Of a stretch of DNA of 64,000 nucleotides, positions 34,747 through 45,339 are shown piece by piece. The DNA comes from Dastarcus helophoroides (lineage: Eukaryota; Arthropoda; Insecta; Coleoptera; Bothrideridae). Positions within the stretch are counted from its first letter, which is position 1. Every line of letters begins with the position of its first letter. The stretch covers positions 34,094,126 through 34,158,125 of the forward strand of contig CM053327.1 of assembly GCA_028583605.1 (NCBI GenBank), read 5' to 3'. The translations under genes and the position numbers were made by a program. Below the pieces are notes generated by a model, which was not told the DNA's origin, ran no database searches, and was given only the letters and a program-made list of their open reading frames with translations.

Positions 34747-35398
34747 ATATTAAAATAAATATTGCTCCTAGTAACAAAAATTTCGATTTTTAAAATTGTA
34801 CGAAGCTTGAAAACAAATTTCGAAAAAAAAACTTGCAGTTTATGTACTAATAAATTGTCAAAATTTAAATTTTAATCTCAAAATATTGACTTCAAGCATT
34901 AAATTGTTGATTAATTTTTTTGGAACATTTTGACTGTTTTTATTTTTTAAATTTTGAGACTTTTTTAAAATGTTGATTCTTTTTCGCAAACATTTCAATA
35001 ATTCCCACTTTAAAAATCAAAATTTTAAGACAATTAATTTATTTTTAAAAATTGTTTTTTTCTTTGATTCCTTAATTATTCTTTATTTCAAAAATTTTGT
35101 ATACAAATAAGAAATCTCAACTTTTTCTAGAAATATTGTTTGCTTTTTCTTCGAAATTTGCTCTTATTCTTTAATTTCGAACTTGAGAATTTAAAGAATA
35201 TATTTAACATTTTTGGAAAAATTGGAAATTTCGATTCAGAACTTTTTTTGGTCCTACAGTAGTAGTAACTTTTTTTTAGAAAAAATCAAATTGCAAAAAA
35301 TGTTGAAATTTAGAAGGTTCATTTTTTCTTGAAGTTTCATTATTTTTCTCAAAGTTTTCTTATTTTATGCAAATTTGGAGTTTATTTTTTTAAATGCA
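34747..35398. repeat. AT-rich cargo of the hAT-like element
   Basis: The sequence is mixed T- and A-rich low complexity. No gene is visible. Confidence 0.5.
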
Positions 35399-35814
35399 TC
35401 TATATACATAAAACAAAGTCGTGTTAGTTACACCATTTGTAACTCCAGAAGGCTAAACTGATTTTTATGTTCTTTGCTTTGTTGGATTTACCTCGGCCTC
35501 GAATAGCAGAATAAAGGCTAAAATATTGAAAAAATTCACACGTTTTATAGGGAATTCGTGTACAGTGCTATCTCTAATTCATAACAGGAACATGACTGCA
35601 ACCTACACTAACCGTAAATGTGTTGTAAACACTTTCCAATAGATGGCGCTGTATCTGTTTTGATTATGGCCCATTTTTAGCGGTTTTTCGTGTAGGATTC
35701 ACCTGGAAACTGACAAGAGTATTAAATATTTTAATGTCAAATTTAATTTATCTAATGACTTAACACAATATTTATTAATTCTGAGGTGGTACGAAGTTCG
35801 CCAGGGCCAGCTAG
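35399..35814 (+). mobile_element. Non-autonomous Helitron, copy 1 (416 bp)
   Basis: It starts TCTATATACATAAAAC after an A and ends GGGCCAGCTAG before a T, giving the A|TC...CTAG|T rule of Helitrons. A CGAAGTTCG mini-hairpin lies just before the end. The 53024-53480 copy in reverse has the same ends and order. There is no Rep/helicase frame. Confidence 0.8.
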
Positions 35815-36830
35815 TACTTAATAATGTTCACTTTCTTATCAAAATTACAAAATCACTTTCTTATCTAAATTATAACATATAATAAATGTTAAAATATTAA
35901 CATTTCGTGAAAAACTTGAAAATTTCTAAAACAAATTAGAGAAATCAAAATTTTTATAATCAAAAATATTTTAAGGACAAAATCTCCAGCAAAAGTCGAA
36001 ATTCTAAAAAAAATCCTCTGTATAAAATGTTTAGATAAAAACACAAATTTCATGGGAAAACAAATCAACATTTCTTAGAGAAAATCGAAATTTAAGAATA
36101 AATTTCAAATATCTTTACAAAAAGGTCGAAATTGAAATTTTACGAAAATAATCCAAGACTTAGAAAAACATGAAAATGCGAAAGGAGTTGAAAATTAAAT
36201 TTTTTTTTTAAAATGTCTTCGTTTTTTCCAAAATGTTGACATTTTTATAAAAATTTTAGGGTTCTTTGCTAAAAATTTTTATCAAAATTAGAAAATAAAA
36301 TAAACTGTGAAATGTAAAAGTGAAAAAAGTTGACATTTTTAAAGCAAATTAAAAGAACATAAAAAAACCGGAAAAGTTGAAATTTCCAGAAGAAATTTTG
36401 AGGACAGAATTTACAGAAAAAATAGGAATTTATAAAAAATTTCTTTTTATAAAATATTTAGGAAAATGGAAAGCTCGCAGAAAAAATTAAAATTTTCTTA
36501 AATAAATCGAAATATCTAGAAGAAACTCAAAATATTTATACAAAAAAATTAAAATTGAGATTTCAGGTAAAAACTCGAAATTTCTTTTAGAGAAATATTA
36601 AAACACAAGAAGAGATGTATTTAGAAGTTATTTTGAAATTTTAATTATTTTCTCAAAATGTTTACAAAGATTAGGAAAAAAATTGAAATAGATTTTAAAA
36701 TCAAGTAACTTCGTAAAAGAAACTTGATACTTCTATAAAAAAAAAACAGAGGAAATTTTAAATCTTTACAAAAAATTATTTAAGGAAAAGTCTTTTTGAG
36801 AAAAAACTCGTAAGCGAAATTGAGGGTGCC
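35815..36830. repeat. A-rich satellite cargo, complement-like to the left side
   Basis: Words such as AAATTTCTAGAA and GAAAAACTCGAAATTTC dominate, the complement of the left side's composition. No genes are visible. Confidence 0.65.
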
Positions 36831-36865
36831 GCAGTTCCACAGTGCCTATATGCGAACCGCCACTG

Positions 36866-37046
36866 TTTTTAAACATCGAATACTTTAAGTCAGCCAGTAT
36901 TTAGGGATGCAACGTCGTTCAAAAAACCGTAATTAAAGTAATTAAAGAAATTAGGCCTAGAAAAGCGATTAATTTACAAACAAAATGGCTTGGAAACTTC
37001 GAGACACGAAATTTCGAACGTCTTCTCAAAATTTCGTGTTATAAAC
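36866..37046. repeat. Continuation of the interrupted ATCGATG-type element and a TAGGGATGCAACG end
   Basis: CATCGAATAC continues the sequence broken at 31883. At about 36903 the TAGGGATGCAACG motif matches hAT-type ends seen at 48616, 49117 and 58792, but no partner end was found nearby. Confidence 0.45.
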
Positions 37047-37170
37047 GATATGGTATAATAGTATATCTCTGAAGATGATAGCTTGGCTATCAAAACGACT
37101 TAGAGCAACCTTTGTTCTATTTTTTAATCTTTCTTAGTTTCAGGGGACTAGATTTGTATTTCAAATCGCA
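37047..37170 (+). repeat. Penelope-like family fragment
   Basis: It holds ATATCTCTGAAGATGATAGC, a loop, GCTATCAAAACG, AGAGCAACCTTTGTTC and CAGGGGACTAGATTTGTATT. It corresponds to the right half of 13039-13222. Confidence 0.7.
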
Positions 37171-38011
37171 AGTGGTCCATATTTTAGAATGTAGAAAAAA
37201 TGTGAAAAAAATTGATGAAAATAAAAATTGAAAACGGCCTTGGGTCTACTCGATTACATTCAATTTATTCGTGTTCCATTTGCATAATGAAGGGGTTAAT
37301 TCGCTTGAATTTAGATCAAAGCCTGGGGCTGGCGTGCGGAAGTCTTTAAACGCCTGGCTTAACTGTAAAAAAAGAATAAATTAAATCCGATCAGACTTCG
37401 TAATCGTATCCCTTTGATCCATTTTCTTTGTGGGAATTGAGAAGGTATACAAATGCACTTTTTTCGTGGAGGTCACGTTTTATAAAAAGCAATAAAATAT
37501 TTGTCTCAACTCGAGGAAAATTTCAAACCCCATCGTGGCCTTTCGATTTGAATGTTGAAGAACGTATCGAATTTTCCGGCGAAGGCAATTTTATTTATTT
37601 ACTGACGCATTCAGAGTCAACAACGATACAAAGCTCGCAGATATTAACACACTTGCAACGTTGAGGTAAACATCGGACAATAAAACGAACTTCTAACCAT
37701 TCTGACGTATATTAGGTTTTACTCAGTGGCGTGCATTCTCCGGAAAATAAAAAAGTACACATATCAGCTTTTTTTATTTTAAAACGATTACAGAGTCAAA
37801 AAATTTTGGGGAACGTTTCTTTTAGTCGTCAACAGAATTATTTAGTTTTTTCCTAGGGCAAGGCCAACCCTGTTCCTTGCAGGAAATTATTATGAAAATA
37901 TAATATAATACAATATATGATATGATATTATATAACATAACCACAACTAAAGGTTGCGTCTACTTTTTGATAAAAGTGAACTTATATTCAATTTAACTTT
38001 TTTTGTTACAG
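37171..38011. other. Unannotated region upstream of the membrane-protein gene
   Basis: A 79-codon frame without ATG (37428-37664) is GC-richer than its surroundings and is followed by GTAAAC. It ends in a stop before that donor-like site and has no recognised domain. A 5' untranslated exon could lie here but cannot be placed. The polypyrimidine tract and acceptor TTGTTACAG end at 38011. Confidence 0.35.
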
Positions 38012-38037
38012 AATAAAGCAGTAAATGATTTTTTGAA

Positions 38038-38125
38038 ATGGCAACGCAAAGTGAAGGCAGATCCAATGTTAGCGGCGGCCAAGTCTCTCATAATAAAAGG
38101 CCAGTAATCCTCATTTATCCTACAG
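38038..38125 (+). CDS. Small single-pass membrane protein, exon 1 (of 3)
   Basis: The exon probably begins at 38012 after an acceptor and ends at a strong donor (ACAG|GTAAG). ATG 38038 is preceded in frame by TGA 38026-38028, so it is the only possible start if the frame is right. It encodes 29 residues plus one base. Splicing to 42885-43028 and then 45123-45307 keeps one open frame with two phase-1 introns, giving 138 residues. This N-terminal part is polar, with no signal peptide. A second reading frame of this exon, open from the acceptor to TAA 38105, also looks protein-like, so the start is uncertain. Confidence 0.5.
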
Positions 38126-38501
38126 GTAAGATTATAAAAATGAACGAGTTTTTGTACTTTCAAATAAATGCAACATCAAAGCCTCCAAATTCAGTTTCAG
38201 AGCACATTTTTCAAAACACGAGTATTGGAAAAGCGGGCAAGGAATAATATTTTCCATCTCTACGTTTTGGGATGTTTCCACACCAATGTTCGCTAGAAAC
38301 ACGTTGCGTGTATGCATAATTAATTTGCAGGGTACACGTCCTATTTTACGTTATTACTGTCGTCAGCATTTCTATCCAAACACGATCTCTAGTCAGATTG
38401 AATCTGCGATATAATCCTTAGCAGAAATTGAGTTAATATGATTCGGTTACCTAGACTGGAACAATTCTGTATACAACAATGCGAATTAATGAAAATCCGA
38501 A

Positions 38502-39115
38502 TCCTAATATATAAATGCGAAAGTTTCTGTCTATTTGTCGGCTTTCCACGGATTTATTGAACAAAAATGAGTGTAGACGTAAGTACTTTGCAAGATGGGA
38601 TTGTTAGTTTTATATCGGAAAACTGTTCCGGATACTCTCAAACTAATATTATATCCAGGAAGAGTAACTAACCTTTCTCAATTTTCCATGTAAATAAATT
38701 ATGATAGCGACTAGAGCGACATCTAACGGTGGGGCACAATTTTATAGTAACTTTGCACAAAGTCTAACAGTAACATCTAACGCAGTAGGATGCAACATAT
38801 ATCAACGAATTTGAACAAAACATCATTCTGCAATCTGCACAAACTCTTTAAAGCTATGCACACATTGGGTTTGCACAAAGTCTAATAGCGGCATCTAACG
38901 CAGTAGGATGCAACATGCAACATATGATCGTATCAACAAATTTGAACAAAACATGATTCTGCCATATACACAAACTCTTTAACGCTATGCACACATTGTA
39001 TTTGCACGAAGTCTAACAGTGGCATCTAACGCAGCAGGATGCAACATATGATCATATCAACTAATTTGAATAAAACATCATTCTGCAATCTGCACGAAAT
39101 CTTGAAAGCTATACT
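38502..39115 (+). repeat. Dispersed repeat with a 118-131-bp tandem tail
   Basis: The head TCCTAATATATAAATGCGAA follows an A and resembles a Helitron 5' end. The tail has units starting TTTGCAC(A/G)AAGTCTAA at 38752, 38870 and 39001, each with CATCTAACGCAG and AGGATGCAAC. Relatives are at 4690-5075 (rearranged) and 8001-8212. The 3' end was not identified. It lies in intron 1 of the membrane-protein gene. Confidence 0.65.
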
Positions 39116-39367
39116 TACGAGTTTTAGTTTAAAATTTGAACAATCTTGATAACAGCGCAGACTAAAAGTTTCCTGCTTTAGAATTTCAGAATTGATTACT
39201 AAAATAAACGACGTCCAAGTAATTCTTTACTTGTTGTGTTATTTACTAACGTACAATCAATTCAGATAGGAATTCTGGATTCGTTGTGGGTTGATAAAAT
39301 TTAGGCGAGCACTTAGGCCACCCTTTCCGGGCCCATTGTGCTATCCCCGTGATTGAGGTGTCCTTGA

Positions 39368-39600
39368 TCATTCATTCAGCCACCCAACCTTGTTGAGAAA
39401 CTGAAGAACGTCCCTTGGATGCGCCTCTCTCAAACTGGCCACACTAGGCCAGAAGTCCCCCAACGTGGATCCTCTGATTGATGCTAGTGCCGGGCAGTGA
39501 CACATCACGTGCTCGACACTCTCATCTTCTTCTAAACACCCTCTGCAGCTCGGGTCGTTTATAATTCCCATTCTATGGAGGTGTTTGTTTAATCGACAGT
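39368..39600 (-). pseudogene. LINE ORF2: C-terminal Cys-His segment and stop
   Basis: It encodes GHCRLNKHLHRMGI, a CRGC...H...C cluster and the DVLQFLNKVGWLNE end, as in the fragment at 15574-15822. It is shifted in frame relative to the RNase H domain. Confidence 0.85.
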
Positions 39601-40233
39601 GACCTGTCCATATCCCTGCAAGTTTCCTGAGATTATTCCTTGAGAGTTGTAGGCATAGTTTGCCCTTTCCCTACACGGCATTCTAATGAATGAGTGAGTT
39701 TGTCGGCATGTTGTTATTGATGCCCATAAGGCTTTGTCTTTACGATAAATTTCTTCGTTAAGTAGGGACCTTACGGTTGATCTCGCCAGGGGAAGGGTTG
39801 GTTCTGGTCCAACGAATTGTGCTTCTGAACCCTTCCTCGCCAGTTTATCAGCGCGTTCGTTTCCCTCTTTCCCAGAATGTCCTTTGATCCATATTAGATC
39901 AATTGGATTCTCTTGTGATAGACGTTCTAAAGGTAGGTGGCAGTTCCATACCAGCACTGAGTTTGTTTTCACATTCCTCAGGGCCTTAAGGGCTGCCTGG
40001 CTGTCGGTCTTTATTTGGATATATTTTCCTGTAATGTTCAGTTGCGTCATTTGTTCGGCGCTATATAAAATTCCCAACATCTCCGCTTGAAAGATTGTTG
40101 AGTATTTATCTAACTTAAAACTTACATTTAGGTTCAGGTCTTCCGAGAAGATTCCTGTTCCAGTACCCGTATTTGTTTTCGATCCATCCGTGCATATACT
40201 TACGTCTGGTATCCTTGCTTGTACTTCATCCAT
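39589..40233 (-). pseudogene. LINE ORF2: RNase H domain
   Basis: The frame contains CTDGSKT (D16), FQAEMLGI (E51), IKTDSQAA (D77) and GNERADKLA (D129), the complete DEDD set of RNase H. Such domains remove the RNA strand after reverse transcription. The frame is lost near 39600 just before the Cys-His tail. Confidence 0.88.
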
Positions 40234-40396
40234 TTTTATACGGTAGGATTTTGTGAAGTTATTTCACCGTTAGATGGTCCATCGGCGCACTCAGAATAGG
40301 TACCTTTTGGAGCGCCCCCTCCATTATGCGCCGGTGACCCACCATTTTACCTACTGTATTCCACATTCCTCCTGCTCGCAACCAGAGAGCAGAAGC

Positions 40397-40756
40397 CTAT
40401 GCCGCCCCCTCAAGAAATATATCGAGAGGTGGCAGGCACAAGATCGCCTCCATTGCTGCTGTTGGAGTGGATTTCATTGCTCCTATCACTGCCAGACACG
40501 CTAGTCTCTGGATGTGATTTAGCTTTTGTTTTATAGCGGTGCACTTTATCTTTGGCCACCAAACTATAACTTCGTAGCTTACAATTGGTCTGATGACTGT
40601 CGTGTATAGCCAAAAGGTTATCTTAGGGGATAACCTCCAAGACCTCCCGATGGCCCCACGGCATTGCCAGAAGATCTTGTAAGCTTTGTTTAATTTATTT
40701 TCAATGTGGTACTTCCAGCTCAGTTTGCTGTCAAGTTCAATACAAAGGTATTTCAC
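40397..40756 (-). pseudogene. LINE ORF2: RT thumb/connection region
   Basis: A 119-codon frame with YLCIELDSKLSW and YTTVIRPIVSYEVIVWWP matches the region after the palm of Loa/R1/I-type LINEs. It lies in another frame than the RT core, showing a frameshift between about 40757 and 40909. Confidence 0.8.
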
Positions 40757-40909
40757 TCAATTTGACAAACCGAGTTGGGTTCCCATGGGTTTGGGAAATT
40801 TTAGTCGCGCTAATTTCCTTTTATTTGTGAAAAGAACCATTTCCGTCTTTGCAGGATTTGCTGCTAGGGAATGTTCTTTACACCATTTCTCGACTATATA
40901 TAAGGCATC

Positions 40910-41848
40910 TTACATTAACTCGAAGAGTACTTCCTCGTGTTTACCAGAAAGCAGAATGGTTATATCATCTGCGTAGCCAATTGTATAGAGACCCCGGTCA
41001 TTGAGTTTTCGGATAAGGTCATCCGCTATGATTAACCATATAAGGGGGGATAATACACCCCCTTGCGGACATCCCTTACTTACGATTCCTCTGACCGTAT
41101 AGTCTCCTACGGTAACTTGTATTGCTCGCCACTCAAGTATATGTCGTACGAGTTCCCGCAAGGCGGGTTCAATACCACTACGCTCAAGCGCCAAAGAAAT
41201 GCTATTGAAGTTAGGTATATCAAAGGCACCTTCTATGTCCAGAAATACACCCAGGGTGTGTTCTTTTACTTCTAGCGATCTCTCGATCCTGCTAACTACT
41301 GAATGTAGCGCAGTTTCGGTTGATCTGCCGAAAGTAAAAGCATGTTGATTTGAATGTAAGGGGTAATGTATATCGAGGCTATCCCTTATATGTCTGTCGC
41401 ACAACCTCTCCAACGTCTTCAGTAGGAAAGACGTTAGGCTGATTGGGCGACATGATTTAGCCTCACCTTGAGGTTTACCCAGTTTTGGAATAAAAATTAC
41501 TTTGACTTCCCTCCATTCTCGGGGTATGTATTTAAAGGCGATACACGCCCTGAAAATGTGCACCAGGTATTTTTGTATCCACACCATTCCCCACTGAAGC
41601 AGGGCAGGGTAGATACCGTCCAACTCGGGCGATTTGAAGGGAGCAAACGATTGTACGGCCCAGTTTACTTTTGTGTCATTTACCATCTGAACAGCCAGCT
41701 TCCAGGCCCTATTTCTAGGGTGAGAGGCTGAGTGCCCTTGCCTCTTATGGCCTGGTATAACACGGCATCCTGGAAAGTGCGTGTTTAAGAGCTCTGAAGC
41801 TGTTTGTGCGGGTGTACTGGTATATGTACCGTCGGCCCGCTTTATCAT
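40910..41848 (-). pseudogene. LINE ORF2: reverse transcriptase core
   Basis: A 312-codon frame carries the RT blocks SCRPISLTS (132-140), FLDIEGAFD (202-210), GCPQGGVLSPLIW (259-271) and the catalytic YADD (292-295). The catalytic aspartates are intact, so inactivation is due to frame breaks upstream and downstream and to the truncation. Confidence 0.92.
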
Positions 41849-41886
41849 GCTTACCTATGGGTTTGGATCTTTCGAGAGTATCTTTT

Positions 41887-42783
41887 TCAGTCGGGAAACT
41901 GATCTACGTCACTACAGAATTCTCTCCACTTTTCCCTTTGTCTCTTGCGAATAAGTTTCTTGTATTGTTTCCGGTGATTGTGGTAAGCCTCCCAGTCACA
42001 TACCAGTTTTGTCTTCTTCGCTTTGTTGAAGAGCTTGTTTGCTTGAGATCTAAATTTTTCGAGTTGCCCGTTCCACCAAGGGGTTGCCCGGGTTTCTCGA
42101 AGTTCAGTTCTCATTGGACAAGCCTTCTCATATGCTGTAATGATATTTTTTCGCACTAAAGTGACGTATTTTTCGATCAGTTCAACTGTCCCGATTCTCT
42201 GTGGGTTTTCTACTAGGAGCCTTTCCAGATGGGTATTGTAGTCCTCCCTGTTGGTGCTTCTAGGATTCCTGTACGGTTTGTGTTCCAACCTACAACATAA
42301 AATATTGAATTTTATATATTGATGGTCAGACATTGTTGCATCATTAGATACATGCCAGCCATTTATAATTTTAGTAATACTCATAGACGCCAGGGTGATG
42401 TCGATAACAATCTGGCATCTGGAGGTAGCCAAGGTAGCTTCACTGCCTCTCTTGAGTATATCCAATTTGGTGCTACTTAAGTATTGTAGTAAAGATGTAC
42501 CTCGAGGGTTGTTTGTTTCGCTCCCCCAAGCTGTATGGTGGGCGTTTGTGTCACATCCAATTATAAGATCTACATTACCTGCCTCACAAAAGTCGATCAG
42601 TCCTGCCATTTCCTCGGAAGGTGGTGGTCCTTTCGAATCTATTGGTAGGTAGGTCGATGCTATTACACTTCTTGACGCGCAAGTTCCCTCGGAGAGATGT
42701 TTGATCTCCGGAGCAGAATTGGGGTAGGATATTCGCTTGCAGTAGTTTCGGGACATATATGACAGCTCTTGGCTTGTCCCCAT
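41887..42783 (-). pseudogene. LINE ORF2: C-terminal half of apurinic-like endonuclease and linker
   Basis: A 298-codon frame holds GCDTNAHHTAWG (residues 77-88) and the SDH motif (152-154). These are hallmarks of the exonuclease/endonuclease/phosphatase fold that nicks target DNA for priming. The N-terminal catalytic Asn/Glu part is missing through 5' truncation. A basic, helical linker rich in K and R follows (about 215-290). The frame breaks before the RT. Confidence 0.85.
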
Positions 42784-42884
42784 TTTTGAGGTAAAAATTC
42801 AGATAGGGATAAGAATCGTAGTTCGATTTTACGTTGCGAAATAATTCAAGTTGAATTAATGCGATTAAATGTTTTCTGTTTCAG

Positions 42885-43028
42885 TTTCTCCTGAAACAGT
42901 TGTAGTGCCAATTATATCCTGCATACTGGGATTTCCCCTGTTGGCGCTTCTTGTGATATGCTGCCTGCGACGAAGGGCGAAATTGGCAAGAGAACAAGCT
43001 CGAAGACGCAACTACGATCTTGAACACG
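42885..43028 (+). CDS. Small single-pass membrane protein, exon 2 (transmembrane)
   Basis: The acceptor is TTCTGTTTCAG ending at 42884 and the donor is CACG|GTACAT. The exon encodes one strongly hydrophobic helix of about 23 residues (about residues 35-57 of the joined protein: VVVPIISCILGFPLLALLVI, then CCL). It is followed at once by an Arg/Lys-rich stretch (RRRAKLAREQARRR). By the positive-inside rule the C-terminal side should be cytosolic. Two Cys at the membrane edge could be palmitoylated (inference). I do not recognise the family. The helix plus short basic tail resembles C-terminal parts of receptor-like adhesion proteins, so alternative upstream exons with an ectodomain are possible. 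Confidence 0.75.
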
Positions 43029-45122
43029 GTACATTTACTATAGTCATGTACAGCCCAATACACTATTTAGGTAACTAGTATGCTTTCTTTTAGTTCCCTT
43101 ATTTTCGAATCTTTTCCCTATATTTCTTTTTTTAACACATCGCTGATTTTACGTTCAGTTTTCCATTATTCTATGAGGTGCAAAGTACAAGATTACACGC
43201 ATATATACCGTAATAGTGTCGTTAAATCCAGTTTCAGAATAAGGAATGAATATTGCTGAATTTAGAAAAATAAATGTTTTGAAATGTGATAAAACAAGCA
43301 TGTAATCTTTTACGTAGTGACCCACAATCTTTTCTCTTATGTATTTAAGTTATTTTTGCATATATTCATCAATTTACACATTTCTTATAAGTATACTGTT
43401 AGAATAATCAAACAATATATCAAGTGTACAAAAAGTGTTCTAATTTAGCTGCTGTCATTTTTTGAGTTGTTTACGTATGTTCCTTACTTGATTCGTAATC
43501 AACAAATTGACATTTAACCTTCACATAAAAATTCTGCACAGTCGAAGTTTACAAAAAAAAAAAATATTTTGAAAAAAATTGAAATATCGAACTCGTTACC
43601 GAATGGAATTTTCCCCAATAATTACAACCTATCCTTGTTTAAGAAGGCGGTTCATCGCCATCTATCCTTGTTTCTGCATCCTACTCGCAGTGCTTTGAAA
43701 GCATAATGGGGTTACCTTTTGCGAGTGGAGTGAATTAAACTATAAAAGAAAAATCAAATCTTAAAAATTAAATTTTAACAAGTCGAAATTTTGACAAAGG
43801 TTTAAATTTTGAAAAAATCAGAAATTTTTAAAAATCTAACCGTTAAAAAATCAATCAAACCTCATCAAAAGTTTTTACAGTGAAGTTTTTAAAAAAAAAT
43901 CTGAAATTTCGAAAATCAAAATTTTAAAAATAGTCGAAATTATCTGAAAGGCGAAATTTTAAAAAAGTTAAATATTAAAAAAATCAAACGTTTCAAATAA
44001 GTTTTCACCTTTTTCACGGTTAAATAGTATTTTGTTATTGATAAAAAAATCGAAATTTTGAAATACGATCCAAATTTTGAGAAAAATTCGATATTTTCAA
44101 AAATTCGACATTTTCAAAAATTCGAAATTTTAAAGAATTTCAAATTTGATTTTGGTTAAACTCAAATTTGAAAAAAAATTCGAAATGTTCAAAGTCGAAT
44201 TTCCTCAAGGGGAAAGTTTGTAAATAAAGTCAAAATTTTGGAAAGAGTCGATATTTTGGAAAAAAGAAGAGTTAAACTTGCAAAAACTTTTTAAAAAATC
44301 GAAGGTGTGGAAATATGTCGAAAAATCTATACACCATAAAGAAAATAATAAGTGGGGTCGGGTGGCATCAGCTAGTTTAACAATAAATACAAAAATGAAT
44401 ATGAAAAGTTCCACGATGTTTCGACAACTATTTGATATGACCGGACCAGGTTTGGCTTTTCAGCTTGTTAGCATGTTCGCAGGAACTAATAGGATTGATC
44501 CCCCCAAGGGCAAGATTCTTGCAGCGTACTACACAGTCTTGAGACGTACTAGACAGTCGGAGGCAGCAAATTCCTGTGAGGTCCAGCTTAACACAGTGAG
44601 GACTTCTGTCTACGGAGATTTTTTTTATATAGAACTTCCAAGTTATGGAACTTGTTACCGAAAGGAATTTTCCCCAAAAATTACAACCTATCCTTTTTTA
44701 AGAAGGCGGTTCATAGCCATCTGTCCTTGTTTCCGCATCCTACTCCTAGTGCTTTGAAAGCATAATGGGGTTACCCTTTGTGAGTGGATTAAACTTTAAA
44801 AAAAAATAGCATAACAGCGGCTAAACAAACTACTGGTATAACCGCCGACGATGCTAAAAAGTGAAACCTGGTGTACGGGCAAATCATATATTTGTCGAAA
44901 CATCCTAATTTTTTTTATATTCATTTGTGTATTTATTGGTAAATTTCTGATTACTGGTAGGAAATAATTCAATATTTTTGTTCTGATTATTATTATTATT
45001 ATTTCGGAGGGATATATGTACGTAACCAAGATTAATTGCAATAGCTGATAAGACTATACTTTCCCCATTTTTGGTAAAACCACCAGCGATTAAACAAAAA
45101 AGTCTTTGTTTTTATTTTTCAG
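43029..45122. other. Intron 2 of the membrane-protein gene with repeats
   Basis: About 43592-43735 and 44640-44795 are direct copies sharing GGAATTTTCCCCAA, AAGAAGGCGGTTCAT and GCTTTGAAAGCATAATGGGG. About 44380-44470 and 44830-44955 are inverted copies around ATGTTTCGACAA. Between lies AAATTTTGAAAA-type low complexity. A 159-codon frame (44278-44757, no ATG at its start) crosses these repeats and is not accepted as a gene. Confidence 0.6.
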
Positions 45123-45307
45123 GACGATCAAGCAGAGCCGTTTCCTTAAGATCTGAAAGAGCTATGAGTAGGGGGTTTCCATCTCTCGAGTTGGATACGG
45201 TATTAGAAGAACGGTCCGATCCGGAACCAGAAGCAACAGTTATTGAAATGATGACACCAGATCGAGACGAAGACGAAGATGAAAATGAAGACGACAATAA
45301 AAGATAG
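45123..45307 (+). CDS. Small single-pass membrane protein, exon 3 (acidic cytosolic tail)
   Basis: The acceptor TATTTTTCAG ends at 45122 and the stop TAG is at 45305-45307. The exon encodes about 61 residues: a Ser/Arg-rich start, then LELDTVLEERSDPEPE, and an Asp/Glu-rich end. Phase 1 fits exon 2. The sequence is far from the AT-rich bias of its surroundings, supporting real coding. A donor-like CAG|GTAAAA follows the stop by 32 bp, so the 3' UTR may be spliced, possibly to 52090. Confidence 0.75.
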
Positions 45308-45339
45308 CATCCGGTCAATCTTGTTTGTGCAGCAGACAG

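Larger units (their letters stand above)
31884..36865. mobile_element. hAT-like element, 4,982 bp, with nested insertions
   Basis: The ends CAGTGGTGGCTCGTA (left) and, on the minus strand, CAGTGGCGGTTCGCA (right) are terminal inverted repeats. The 8 bp on both sides are identical: TTTTTAAA at 31876-31883 and 36866-36873. An 8-bp duplication with CAGTGG-type ends fits hAT (family knowledge). No transposase frame is visible. The cargo is T-rich TTTCGAC satellite on the left and its A-rich complement on the right, plus an 11-bp array, a solo LTR and a Helitron. It is inserted into an older ATCGATG-rich element. Confidence 0.8.
39271..42795 (-). mobile_element. 5'-truncated Loa/R1-type LINE (about 3.5 kb)
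   Basis: On the minus strand the order is endonuclease, reverse transcriptase, RNase H and a terminal Cys-His region, then a 3' UTR ending ...CGAATCCAGAATT. The 12-bp sequence AATTCAGATAGG occurs at both edges (39259-39270 and 42796-42807) and is the target-site duplication. The element begins inside the endonuclease domain, so it is 5'-truncated. Several frameshifts break ORF2, so it is dead. The RNase H domain and the CPQGGVLSPLIW/YADD motifs suggest the Loa/R1 side of the LINE tree (inference). It lies antisense in the membrane-protein gene's first intron. Confidence 0.92.

Noticed and set aside
37428..37664. Possible upstream exon of the membrane-protein gene
   Set aside because: The frame lacks ATG and terminates before the donor-like GTAAAC, so it cannot be spliced in frame to 38012.
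42869..43078. The 69-codon frame as a stand-alone gene
   Set aside because: It is the transmembrane exon read through its splice sites into flanking intron; the spliced model explains it better.
44278..44757. 159-codon frame in the second intron
   Set aside because: It lacks an ATG at its start, crosses known direct and inverted repeat copies, and shows no domain.
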